From: Acidobacteriota bacterium
GTDB lineage: Bacteria; Acidobacteriota; Blastocatellia; Pyrinomonadales; Pyrinomonadaceae
DNA length: 6,244 bases
NCBI GenBank assembly: GCA_003222935.1
Contig: QHXL01000328.1
Location: forward strand, 23,599 to 29,842
Direction: 5' to 3'
In this document: positions 1 through 5,415 of the stretch, one piece after another
Layout of the letters: every line of letters begins with the position of its first letter
Numbering within the stretch: position 1 is the stretch's first letter
Notes under the pieces: model-generated
Told to the model about the DNA's origin: nothing
Seen by the model: the letters and a program-made list of their open reading frames with translations, nothing else
Databases searched by the model: none
Program-made: the position numbers and the translations under genes

Positions 1-1016
1 TCGAGTGAAGGCAATTTCACTTTTTCCGACGGTCGATAATCGAGCGTTGCGGTGTCGAGCGTCCAAATCTCGGGCTTGCCGCCCTCACCTTTCTGTCTCC
101 TGTAAAAACCGCCACGAGATTTATTACCCAAAACGCCGCGCTCAACCATCTTGGCGAGCACTTCAGGAACGACAAACGTCTCGCGTTCTTCATCGTCAGG
201 GAGTGCTTCGTAAAGATTCTTAATGACGTGCGTGAAGACGTCCAAACCGACCAGATCGAAAGTGCGGAACGTTGCACTCTTTGGTCTACCTACCGCTGGT
301 CCAGTGATCTTATCGACCTCTTCTATTGTGTAAGCATCGTCGAGCATTGTGCGGATGGTATGGAGCGCGCCGAAAGTCCCTATTCGGTTGGCAATGAAGT
401 TAGGACGATCTTTCGCCGGCACAACGCCCTTGCCGAGTCGCTGATCGAGAAACCCAAAAAGGAAGCACGACACTTCAGGCTTGGTCCATTCGGTCCTGAT
501 TATCTCCACGAGATGAAGGTAACGAGGTGGATTGAAGAAGTGTACGCCAAGGAAATGCTGCTTGAAGTCGTCTGACCTTCCTTCGGCAAGCGACTGAATT
601 GGAATACCGCTGGTGTTTGAAGCGACAATTGAGCCGGGTCGACGATGCTGGTCGACGCGTTCATAAAGTGAGCGCTTGATCTCAAGATTCTCGACCACTG
701 CCTCAATGATTAGATCGCAGTCTTTAAGTTTGGCGAGATCGTCGTCGAAGTTTCCAACGGAAACTAATGAGGCGAGCTCCGGCGTAAAGAAGGCTGCAGG
801 TTTTGCGCTCTTCGAAGCTTCAAAACCGTTGCGAGCGATCCGGCTGAGCACCTGGGTACTTTCGAGTGTGAGACCCTTGGCCTGCTCTTCGGGCAAAAGT
901 TCACGTGGCGGAATATCGAGCAGCAAGGTTGGCACACCAGCATTGGCGAGGTGAGCGGCAATCTGAGCACCCATGGTGCCCGCTCCGAGCACAGCAGCTT
1001 TAGCAATCCGCATCAT
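1..1016 (-). CDS. fadN: FadN-type 3-hydroxyacyl-CoA dehydrogenase/enoyl-CoA hydratase, N-terminal part (runs off left edge)
   Basis: Fatty-acid beta-oxidation enzyme of the cytoplasm. The visible part is the NAD-dependent dehydrogenase that oxidises L-3-hydroxyacyl-CoA to 3-ketoacyl-CoA. The frame is open from the ATG at 1016 to the window edge, about 338 residues. A Rossmann dinucleotide motif GAGTMG lies at residues 11-16, followed by D34 at the end of beta-2. VVEN and SNTSGI segments follow, then HFFNP at 159-163 with H159 and E171 (in LVEII) matching the family's catalytic His-Glu pair, then PNFIANRIG and GRPKSATFRT. These segments, and LLLDI and GRSDDFK, closely recall Bacillus FadN, a protein of about 790 residues with a C-terminal crotonase domain, so over half should lie outside the window. 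A second ATG at 1013 is an alternative start. A purine-rich AAAAAGGA sits 14 bases upstream, rather far for a ribosome site. The crotonase domain is inferred, not seen. Confidence 0.93.
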   Translation of the reverse strand, partial: MMRIAKAAVLGAGTMGAQIAAHLANAGVPTLLLDIPPRELLPEEQAKGLTLESTQVLSRIARNGFEASKSAKPAAFFTPELASLVSVGNFDDDLAKLKDCDLIIEAVVENLEIKRSLYERVDQHRRPGSIVASNTSGIPIQSLAEGRSDDFKQHFLGVHFFNPPRYLHLVEIIRTEWTKPEVSCFLFGFLDQRLGKGVVPAKDRPNFIANRIGTFGALHTIRTMLDDAYTIEEVDKITGPAVGRPKSATFRTFDLVGLDVFTHVIKNLYEALPDDEERETFVVPEVLAKMVERGVLGNKSRGGFYRRQKGEGGKPEIWTLDTATLDYRPSEKVKLPSL

Positions 1017-1073
1017 TCAGTTTCTTGTATTCCTTTTTCTTCAAAGACTCTACTCCCAGTTTAGTGGACCCGC

Positions 1074-1102
1074 ATAATACTGAATGAGCCCTCATTCAGC
1101 AA
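1074..1102 (-). promoter_or_regulatory. Sigma70-like promoter of the fadN gene
   Basis: On the minus strand, a -35 TTGCTG (1102-1097) and a -10 TATTAT (1079-1074, five of six consensus bases) are separated by exactly 17 bases. Transcription would start near 1067, leaving a leader of about 50 bases before the ATG at 1016. The -35 is weak (three of six), but the spacing and the operator filling the spacer support the call. Confidence 0.6.
1080..1099. promoter_or_regulatory. FadR(TetR-type)-like operator palindrome
   Basis: A perfect 9-base inverted repeat, CTGAATGAG-CC-CTCATTCAG. Its core TGAATGA-N4-TCATTCA agrees with the operator I recall for the Bacillus TetR-family FadR (TGAATGA, four bases, TCATTCA), which represses beta-oxidation genes including fadN and is released by long-chain acyl-CoA. 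Here it occupies the whole spacer between the -35 and -10 of the fadN-like gene, where a bound repressor would block RNA polymerase. No TetR gene lies in the window, so the regulator is inferred. Confidence 0.75.
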
Positions 1103-1147
1103 GGCCGACATGTTTCGTAATTGTCCTCGGGCCCGAGAAAAAAGAGT

Positions 1148-1176
1148 TTGCGAAACCGTTCGGTTGCACTTACACT
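1148..1176 (+). promoter_or_regulatory. Promoter of the arsR-SRPBCC-hydrolase operon
   Basis: A -35 TTGCGA (1148-1153) and a -10 TACACT (1171-1176) are separated by 17 bases. Each matches four of six consensus bases. A run of six A bases (1138-1143) lies just upstream. Transcription would begin near 1183, about 28 bases before the ATG at 1212. The placement relative to the two operator palindromes supports it. Confidence 0.55.
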
Positions 1177-1194
1177 TGCAACCGAACGGTTGCA
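1154..1194. promoter_or_regulatory. Paired ArsR-type operator palindromes
   Basis: Site 1 (1154-1165) is AACCG-TT-CGGTT. Site 2 (1177-1194) is TGCAACCG-AA-CGGTTGCA with 8-base arms. The two are also related to each other: the 15 bases at 1154-1168 are the exact reverse complement of 1177-1191, with an 8-base spacer. Their centres are 26 bases apart. Site 1 lies between -35 and -10 and site 2 directly after the -10. GCAACC...GGTTGC palindromes are typical of ArsR repressors that sit next to SRPBCC genes, so autorepression by the adjacent ArsR is the natural reading. Confidence 0.7.
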
Positions 1195-1211
1195 TACTTT
1201 TGATCAAGAAA

Positions 1212-1547
1212 ATGAAACGAGATATTTTCCAAGCCATAGCCGACCCGACAAGGCGGGCGATCATTGCGTTAATAGCGTTGCAGGCAATGACACCCAATGC
1301 GATCGCCGAGCGTTTTGATACCACAAGACAAGCCGTTTCCAAGCATTTGCGAATACTGACGGAGTGCGAGCTTGTAAGACAGGAACAAAAGGGACGAGAA
1401 ATTTACTATTCGCTTGAGATCGAAAAAATGAAAGAGATCGACAAATGGCTAGAGCAGTACAGAAAGATCTGGGAAGGCAAATTCAAGCGTCTAGATGCGT
1501 TACTGGCCGAGTTAAAACAACAAGAGAAACAGGAGCGAAAGCCATGA
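1212..1547 (+). CDS. ArsR-family winged-helix repressor
   Basis: DNA-binding transcriptional regulator of 111 residues, the usual length for this family. The N-terminus MKRDIFQAIADPTRRAII is the classic opening of ArsR proteins that accompany SRPBCC genes. The helix-turn-helix covers about residues 29-49, with recognition helix TTRQAVSKHLRIL (37-49) and a wing at 53-68. A charged C-terminal helix follows (70-110). The only cysteine is C52, so the CxC-type metal site of arsenic or cadmium sensors is absent and the signal is unknown. The ATG at 1212 is chosen because it gives the family N-terminus. Reading further upstream would translate the operator, and a TTG at 1200 is the only close alternative. 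No good Shine-Dalgarno is visible. Its stop overlaps the next start by 4 bases, and the two palindromes upstream suggest it represses its own operon. Confidence 0.92.
   Translation: MKRDIFQAIADPTRRAIIALIALQAMTPNAIAERFDTTRQAVSKHLRILTECELVRQEQKGREIYYSLEIEKMKEIDKWLEQYRKIWEGKFKRLDALLAELKQQEKQERKP
1531..1535 (+). promoter_or_regulatory. Ribosome binding site for the SRPBCC gene
   Basis: AGGAG lies 8 bases before the ATG at 1544, inside the 3' end of arsR. It settles the SRPBCC start. The frame extends upstream to 1445, but that stretch overlaps arsR without a family match. Confidence 0.8.
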
Positions 1548-2035
1548 AACCCGCCAAAGCAAGCCTGCCGTCAGATACCGAGGTACTCGTCAAACGGAGC
1601 TTCGATGCTCCCGTCAAACTGGTGTGGCGGGCCTACATGGAACCGGACCTGATGCGCCGTTGGTGCGGAGGCCCCCCGGGTTGGTCGATGCCTGTCTGCG
1701 AGATGGATATGCGCGTCGGCGGCCAGTATCGCTGGTTCTGGCGTAGTGACGAGAACGGCCAGGAGTTCGGATTCACGGGCGAGGTCCTGGAAGTCATTCC
1801 GTACGCGAGACTCGTACATACCCAAATCTTCGATCCGGGTAACCTGGGGGTTTCCATGGGGGGTGAACCATCGATCGTGACCGTCACCTTCCAGGAAGCC
1901 GGAGGCATTACGAACATGACAACCACGATCAAGTTTGCCTCGAAGGCCGACCGCGATGACGCCTTCGCAACCGGCATGACAGACGGCATGGAGATGAGCT
2001 ACAAGCGGCTTGACGGAGTACTGGCCGAGATGTAA
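1544..2035 (+). CDS. SRPBCC / AHSA1-like START-domain protein
   Basis: Cytoplasmic protein of 163 residues in the START/Bet v 1-like superfamily (COG3832, AHSA1-like), a hydrophobic-pocket fold with no assigned reaction in most members. Visible family marks are RSFDAPVKLVWRAYMEP (residues 18-34), the following RRWCGGPPGWSMPVCEMD stretch (38-55), VGGQYRW (58-64), GEVLEVIPYARLVHTQIF (79-96), and the C-terminal helix with TDGMEMSYKRLDGVLAEM (146-163). The ATG at 1544 shares the ATGA with the arsR stop, so translation is probably coupled. ArsR-SRPBCC gene pairs are widespread and the pair presumably responds to the same unknown small molecule. There is no signal peptide. Confidence 0.92.
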   Translation: MKPAKASLPSDTEVLVKRSFDAPVKLVWRAYMEPDLMRRWCGGPPGWSMPVCEMDMRVGGQYRWFWRSDENGQEFGFTGEVLEVIPYARLVHTQIFDPGNLGVSMGGEPSIVTVTFQEAGGITNMTTTIKFASKADRDDAFATGMTDGMEMSYKRLDGVLAEM

Positions 2036-2065
2036 CGAGTGACAATTATGAATGGGAATCCAAAT

Positions 2066-2938
2066 ATGAAGCCGACAGCTTTTTTCCTCTCGATACTCTT
2101 CACAATGGTCCTGTGGGGCAGCGTATCGGGGCAGCAAAAACCAATCGCCGGCTATGCGCCGGTTAACGGCCTAAAAATGTATTACGAGATCCACGGCAGC
2201 GGCGAGCCTGTGGTTTTGCTGCACGGTGCGTTCATGGCAATTTCAAACACCTTCCACTGGACCGAGTGGATCGACGAACTTTCCAAGACGCGGAAAGTGA
2301 TCGCCATCGAAATGCAAGGCCACGGGCGCACGGCCGACATCAAACGCGATTTCAACTATGACTACCTCGCCGACGATGTGGCCGCGCTGCTCGACTACCT
2401 CAAGATCCCAAGCGCGGATGTCATCGGATACAGCCTGGGAGGCGGTGTGGCTCTGAATTGCTCGATCCGCCATCCGGACAAGGTGCGCAAGGTCGTCAGT
2501 ATTTCGGCTGTATTCCGCCAGGACGGCTGGACCAAAGAAGGGCTGGACGCATTCCCGCTCCTGTCGGCCGAAGCGTTCAAAGGCACGCCTCTCGAATCCG
2601 ACTACAAAACGCTCAGCCCGACGCCCAACGAATTCCCGAACTTCGTCAAGCGCGTCCTCTCGATCGATCTGAAGCCGCACGACTTCGGAGCCGACAAGCT
2701 CAAGGCCACCAAAGCGCCCATATTTTTCATCCACGGCGATGCCGACGGCGTGCGGCTCGATTACATCGCCGAAACGTTTCGCCTTAAGGGTGGCGAGGTC
2801 CATGGCGACATGCGGCCGCGCTCAGCGTCGAGATTGGCGATCTTGCCCGACACAACACACGTTACGCTGATGTCCCGCATTACAACGATCGTTCCGCTAG
2901 TAAACGACTTTCTCGATGCCAAGCCCTCAAAGCAATAA
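2066..2938 (+). CDS. Secreted alpha/beta-fold hydrolase
   Basis: Serine hydrolase of about 290 residues, substrate unknown. An N-terminal signal peptide ([18 protein letters not shown]..., cleavage probably after VSG near residue 22) predicts export. There is no lipobox cysteine. The fold is shown by the HGAF oxyanion segment (53-56), the nucleophile elbow GYSLGG with S123, an acid in HGDADGV (D227, alternatively D225), and H265 in LPDTTHV, giving a complete Ser-Asp-His triad. The order and length fit the esterase/haloperoxidase-like group, but no substrate-specific motif is recognisable. The ATG at 2066 is preferred because it opens directly on the signal peptide and has GGGAA 7 bases upstream. 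A GTG at 2039 and an ATG at 2048 are in-frame alternatives that lie just after the SRPBCC stop. The gap of about 30 bases places it as third gene of the ArsR operon, although its cellular location differs from its partners. Confidence 0.88.
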   Translation: MKPTAFFLSILFTMVLWGSVSGQQKPIAGYAPVNGLKMYYEIHGSGEPVVLLHGAFMAISNTFHWTEWIDELSKTRKVIAIEMQGHGRTADIKRDFNYDYLADDVAALLDYLKIPSADVIGYSLGGGVALNCSIRHPDKVRKVVSISAVFRQDGWTKEGLDAFPLLSAEAFKGTPLESDYKTLSPTPNEFPNFVKRVLSIDLKPHDFGADKLKATKAPIFFIHGDADGVRLDYIAETFRLKGGEVHGDMRPRSASRLAILPDTTHVTLMSRITTIVPLVNDFLDAKPSKQ

Positions 2939-2961
2939 AGATATACCGGTTCATTTTGTCT

Positions 2962-3147
2962 CGACGCGTAGCGTCGCGTGAATTTAGCCCGGCTTTTCAA
3001 AGGGGGATGGAGAGAAGGGTGAAGCGTCGCGCTAGCGACGCGTGAATCGTTCCCCAATAATTCAGGTGTCGCTAACGCGACACACGACTGCGGACAGAAT
3101 TCCCGGCGTTAAAACGCCGGGCTAGAATCACCTGACGCTACGCGTCA
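2962..3147. repeat. REP-like cluster: four hairpin units in nested inverted order
   Basis: Between two convergent genes lie four short hairpins. Unit A has stem 2962-2967/2971-2976, unit B 3024-3030/3035-3041, unit C 3066-3072/3077-3083 and unit D 3133-3138/3142-3147. Each is followed, on its own strand, by a TGAAT or TGATT-like tail. A (2963-2993) and the reverse complement of D (3116-3146) match at 27 of 31 bases. B (3024-3047) and the reverse complement of C (3060-3083) match at 20 of 24. The order A>B><C<D makes the whole block one large nested palindrome. The layout resembles paired REP/BIME elements. A role in mRNA 3'-end protection or termination is inferred. No transposase is present here. 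Confidence 0.8.
3102..3121. repeat. GC-rich perfect hairpin within the REP-like block
   Basis: CCCGGCGTT-AA-AACGCCGGG is a 9-base perfect inverted repeat between units C and D. Neither side carries a T-run, so it is not a standard intrinsic terminator, though it could stop or protect transcripts from the convergent hydrolase and SOD-family genes. Confidence 0.7.
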
Positions 3148-3173
3148 AAACCAAAAGGGTCTTCAACGCTTGT

Positions 3174-3899
3174 TCATAAAGCTTCAGTGCGACGATTTAC
3201 TTCTTCCCAATTCACATTTTGCAAAAACGCGTCCACATATTTTGCGGCTGCGGCCCCATAATCTATGTGATAGGCGTGTTCGTACATATCGAGCACGAGC
3301 AGCGGACGACCCATTGGAACGTTGTGCATGTGGTCCCAGGACCAATAGTTGTGGAACTCTCCTGTGTGGGCATTTTGCGCAAAGATTACCCAGCCTGATC
3401 CACCGCCAAGTGCGTTCGCGGTTCTTTTAAACTCACCTTCCCACTCTTCATAACTGCCGAACCATTGCTTGATAACGTCGAGCACCTTGCCGCCAGGTTT
3501 TGGATCGCCGCCGAGGTTACCAAAGTAGAGTTCGTGCAGCACGACGGACCCGCTGCGAACCAACTCTTCTCGTTTCAGATCTCCATATATGTAAGGAGGG
3601 AGATCTTTCTCCCTGAGCATCGTAGCAAGCCTCACCTCTACAGCGTTGAGCGCCTTCACGGCGCCGCCGTAATTATTTTCCCAGTGCGATCGAAGCAGCT
3701 TTTCGGACAGTCCTTTGAGCCTCGTCGGATCGAACGTCAACTGACGCGGTTGATGCTGTCCACGAAAGGCACGCGCTACGTTGTCCGCTGTCGAGCTTTG
3801 GTTCGCAGTTGCAAGTTCACCGGACGCCGTTACCAATCCCAAACCTGCTACGCCGTTGGCGATTGTAGAAATGGCCTCTCGTCTTGATATGTCTTTCAT
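3174..3899 (-). CDS. Exported Fe/Mn superoxide dismutase-family protein (divergent)
   Basis: Member of the iron/manganese superoxide dismutase family (2 O2- to O2 and H2O2), 241 residues. The N-terminus [25 protein letters not shown] is Tat-like (SRR then a mildly hydrophobic stretch), so export to the periplasm is likely and the mature domain starts near residue 50. Metal ligands can be placed at H72, H122, D204 and H208 (LDMYEHAY). GGGSGW (165-170) and NVNWEEV (228-234) are standard. H190 in WDH sits where the mycobacterial enzyme has its second-sphere histidine. The usual HHxxHHxxYV helix is replaced by [10 protein letters not shown], so the positions of E. coli His30 and Tyr34 are Asn76 and Ala80. 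This belongs to a recognisable divergent subgroup also seen, as I recall, in rhizobia. Dismutase activity is therefore probable but not assured. The ATG at 3899 is fixed by AGGAG 5 bases upstream. Confidence 0.88.
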   Translation of the reverse strand: MKDISRREAISTIANGVAGLGLVTASGELATANQSSTADNVARAFRGQHQPRQLTFDPTRLKGLSEKLLRSHWENNYGGAVKALNAVEVRLATMLREKDLPPYIYGDLKREELVRSGSVVLHELYFGNLGGDPKPGGKVLDVIKQWFGSYEEWEGEFKRTANALGGGSGWVIFAQNAHTGEFHNYWSWDHMHNVPMGRPLLVLDMYEHAYHIDYGAAAAKYVDAFLQNVNWEEVNRRTEAL

Positions 3900-3904
3900 G
3901 GCTT

Positions 3905-3909
3905 CTCCT
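3905..3909 (-). promoter_or_regulatory. Ribosome binding site of the SOD-family gene
   Basis: AGGAG on the minus strand, 5 bases before the ATG at 3899. It decides against an in-frame TTG start at 3926, which would add nine residues ahead of the Tat-like signal. Confidence 0.8.
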
Positions 3910-3938
3910 GACGGTACGGTTTTCAAGATTGCTTTGAT

Positions 3939-3983
3939 CCTGAGGTCTCACACTCTCAGGAAGTGTAACCTTTCAAAGACCTC
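3939..3983. repeat. Overlapping inverted repeats in the divergent SOD/secreted-protein region
   Basis: Three inverted repeats interlock here. They are CCTGAG/CTCAGG (3939-3944 and 3955-3960), GAGGTCT/AGACCTC (3942-3948 and 3977-3983) and ACACT/AGTGT (3950-3954 and 3962-3966). The first and second share bases, so they are alternatives if folded. They could be operator DNA or leader structure for either divergent gene. No known motif is recognised. Confidence 0.45.
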
Positions 3984-3990
3984 GAGCGTG
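3964..3990 (+). promoter_or_regulatory. Candidate ECF41-type promoter of the secreted-protein/sigma operon
   Basis: TGTAACC (3964-3970), 16 bases, then CGTG (3987-3990). The ECF41 target motif as I recall it is TGTCACA-N16-CGTC, so five of seven and three of four bases match with identical spacing. The start of transcription would be near 3997, giving a leader of about 50 bases. Reading by the ECF41 sigma encoded downstream (autoregulation) is an inference. Confidence 0.4.
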
Positions 3991-4033
3991 TTATCTGTGA
4001 AGATTCTTGTTTTGAGGAATTGCACTGCAAGAC

Positions 4034-4040
4034 GAGGAGG
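4034..4040 (+). promoter_or_regulatory. Strong ribosome binding site for the secreted protein
   Basis: GAGGAGG ends 4 bases before the ATG at 4045. It fixes this start although the frame remains open upstream to 3781. Confidence 0.85.
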
Positions 4041-4044
4041 CAAC

Positions 4045-4476
4045 ATGGTAAAGCACAGCGTTGGATCAATCCTTCTTTTGATCTCTCTTATTACGTTCGT
4101 GTCGAGTAAAGTGAACGCCCAGGGCAGCCAACGAATCGAAATGGAGATTCCTTTTTCGTTCGTCATAGCAGGTCAACCGCTATCAGCCGGAACATATGTC
4201 GTTGAGCGAACCGATTCGACCAGGCCAAATATTCTGACACTTAAAAACATCCACGATGGTGTCGCTCGCGTAATCTTGACGCAACGTGTTGAAACGGCCA
4301 AGCCCAGCTCGGCATCATCTCTGATATTCATTCAACGAAAAGGGAAGCTTTATCTGTATCAGGTCTGGAATGTGGGGGCTATGAACGGAAACCAAATTCC
4401 AGGTGTAGGGGATAAGCGGGCGGAAACTCAGCGACCTAAAGGATCCACATTGGTGACATTGAAGACGAGGCATTAG
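4045..4476 (+). CDS. Small secreted protein of a family common in Acidobacteriota, function unknown
   Basis: A 143-residue protein with a clear signal peptide: basic start MVKHS, a hydrophobic core (8-20), and probable cleavage after NAQ or VNA near residues 25-26. The mature part is predominantly beta-type: EIPFSFVIAGQPLSAGTYVVER (34-55), an ILTLKN strand, ARVILTQRVE, LIFIQRKGKLYLYQVW and a polar tail with RAETQR and a C-terminal LVTLKTRH. I recognise the PFSF...G.PLSAGTY...L.F....YL.Q.W pattern as that of a short secreted protein frequent in acidobacterial genomes. No enzymatic residues or cysteines are evident in the mature part, so a structural or envelope role is plausible but unproven. 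The start has an excellent Shine-Dalgarno. Its stop directly abuts the start of the sigma factor, so both genes are probably on one transcript. Confidence 0.85.
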   Translation: MVKHSVGSILLLISLITFVSSKVNAQGSQRIEMEIPFSFVIAGQPLSAGTYVVERTDSTRPNILTLKNIHDGVARVILTQRVETAKPSSASSLIFIQRKGKLYLYQVWNVGAMNGNQIPGVGDKRAETQRPKGSTLVTLKTRH

Positions 4477-4479
4477 TTG

Positions 4480-5415
4480 GTGACCATTTCGGCTCAAACG
4501 TTTAATGAACATAGACGGTTCGTATGGGCTATCTGCTACCGGATGACCGGCAACGCAGCAGATGCCGACGACATCGTTCAGGATACGTTCGTCCGCGCAT
4601 TGGAAAAGCCACCGACCGATATGGAGGCACCACTGCGACCATGGCTCATCAAGGTGGCAATGAACCTTAGCCGCGATCAACTCAGAAGGCGACGCCGACG
4701 GGAATACTTCGGTCCATGGCTTCCGGCGCCAGTCCTAACTGAAGGTAATGATGGCTCAGCGTTGGACCATCGAGCCGTGATGGAAAGTACTCCGGCGAGG
4801 CGCTACGACCTTATGGAGAGCATCAGTATGGCGTTTCTGGTCGCGCTGGAAGCGTTGACCCCTGCACAACGCGCGGTCCTTCTACTCCGCGACGTGTTTG
4901 ACTATTCAACAAACGAAACCGCCGAAGCCCTTGAAATGTCGGAGGCAAACATCAAGGTCACGCTGCACCGCGCACGCCGCACGATGGACGCCTACGACAA
5001 GAACCGGGCCTCAAACTTTTCACTGCGTGCTGCTGAACTACGGGACATTCTTCAGCGATTTCTCTCCCTTCTGACTGCTGGAGACGTCCAGGGCCTCAAG
5101 AAGATGTTGGCTGCGGATGTCGTGCTCGTGTCTGACGGTGGAGGTGAAGTTAACGCCTTAGCTGAGCCGGTGTACGGCATCGAGAAGGTACTGCGTCTTA
5201 TCGAGAAGTTGTATGAGGCGAATCGTGATGTCACAAACATCTCACTGCGGAATGTAAACGGTGAACCAACCATGCTGATAGACCGGAGTCGAGTACAGCC
5301 CGGTCACGCTTCATTCTTTACGATGCATTGTGAATTAGACGAAGCCTCTAAGATAAGGCGTTTCAATTTCGTTTTCGCTCCGAGTAAATTGGCAGATCTG
5401 AAACAGCCAACCTGA
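4480..5415 (+). CDS. ECF41-type sigma factor with C-terminal SnoaL-like domain
   Basis: Extracytoplasmic-function RNA polymerase sigma factor, 311 residues, much longer than an ordinary ECF sigma of about 190. Region 2 spans about residues 8-75, with YRMTGNAADADDIVQDTF (20-37) and an RPWLIKVAMN helix ending in an arginine run (69-74). Region 4 spans about 120-170, with ALTPAQRAVLLLRDVFDYS and a helix-turn-helix ending in LHRARR. The remainder (about 183-305) is a SnoaL/NTF2-like domain. ECF41 hallmarks are visible in altered form: WLPAP (80-84; usual WLPEP), DGGGE (219-223; usual DGGGK) and APSKL (300-304; usual NPDKL). In this group the C-terminal domain replaces a separate anti-sigma factor, both holding and aiding the sigma core. 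The start is GTG 4480, or TTG 4477 immediately after the previous stop, with GAGG at 4467-4470. The usual ECF41 partner (a carboxymuconolactone decarboxylase, oxidoreductase or epimerase) is not seen nearby. Confidence 0.92.
   Translation: MTISAQTFNEHRRFVWAICYRMTGNAADADDIVQDTFVRALEKPPTDMEAPLRPWLIKVAMNLSRDQLRRRRRREYFGPWLPAPVLTEGNDGSALDHRAVMESTPARRYDLMESISMAFLVALEALTPAQRAVLLLRDVFDYSTNETAEALEMSEANIKVTLHRARRTMDAYDKNRASNFSLRAAELRDILQRFLSLLTAGDVQGLKKMLAADVVLVSDGGGEVNALAEPVYGIEKVLRLIEKLYEANRDVTNISLRNVNGEPTMLIDRSRVQPGHASFFTMHCELDEASKIRRFNFVFAPSKLADLKQPT

Noticed and set aside
1013..1019. Second FadR half-site TCATTCA overlapping the fadN start codon
   Set aside because: No matching TGAATGA half lies at the right distance, so it is probably chance.
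1110..1211. Upstream extension of arsR in the same frame
   Set aside because: It would translate the promoter and both operator palindromes. The family N-terminus begins at the ATG at 1212.
1445..1543. Upstream extension of the SRPBCC gene
   Set aside because: It overlaps arsR in another frame, and AGGAG at 1531-1535 points to the ATG at 1544.
1571..2137. 188-residue open frame antisense to the SRPBCC gene
   Set aside because: It is the mirror of a well-supported SRPBCC gene and its composition is not that of a real protein family.
2243..2803. 186-residue open frame antisense to the hydrolase
   Set aside because: It is a shadow of the GC-rich hydrolase gene with no recognisable domain or ribosome site. 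The plus-strand frame has a signal peptide and a full catalytic triad.
3102..3121. Intrinsic terminator
   Set aside because: The stem is strong, but neither strand has a T-run after it.
2962..3147. CRISPR array
   Set aside because: The units are inverted hairpins of differing sequence, not direct repeats with uniform spacers.
3781..4044. Long upstream extension of the secreted-protein frame
   Set aside because: It runs antisense through the SOD-family gene and the divergent promoter region. The signal peptide and GAGGAGG fix the start at 4045.
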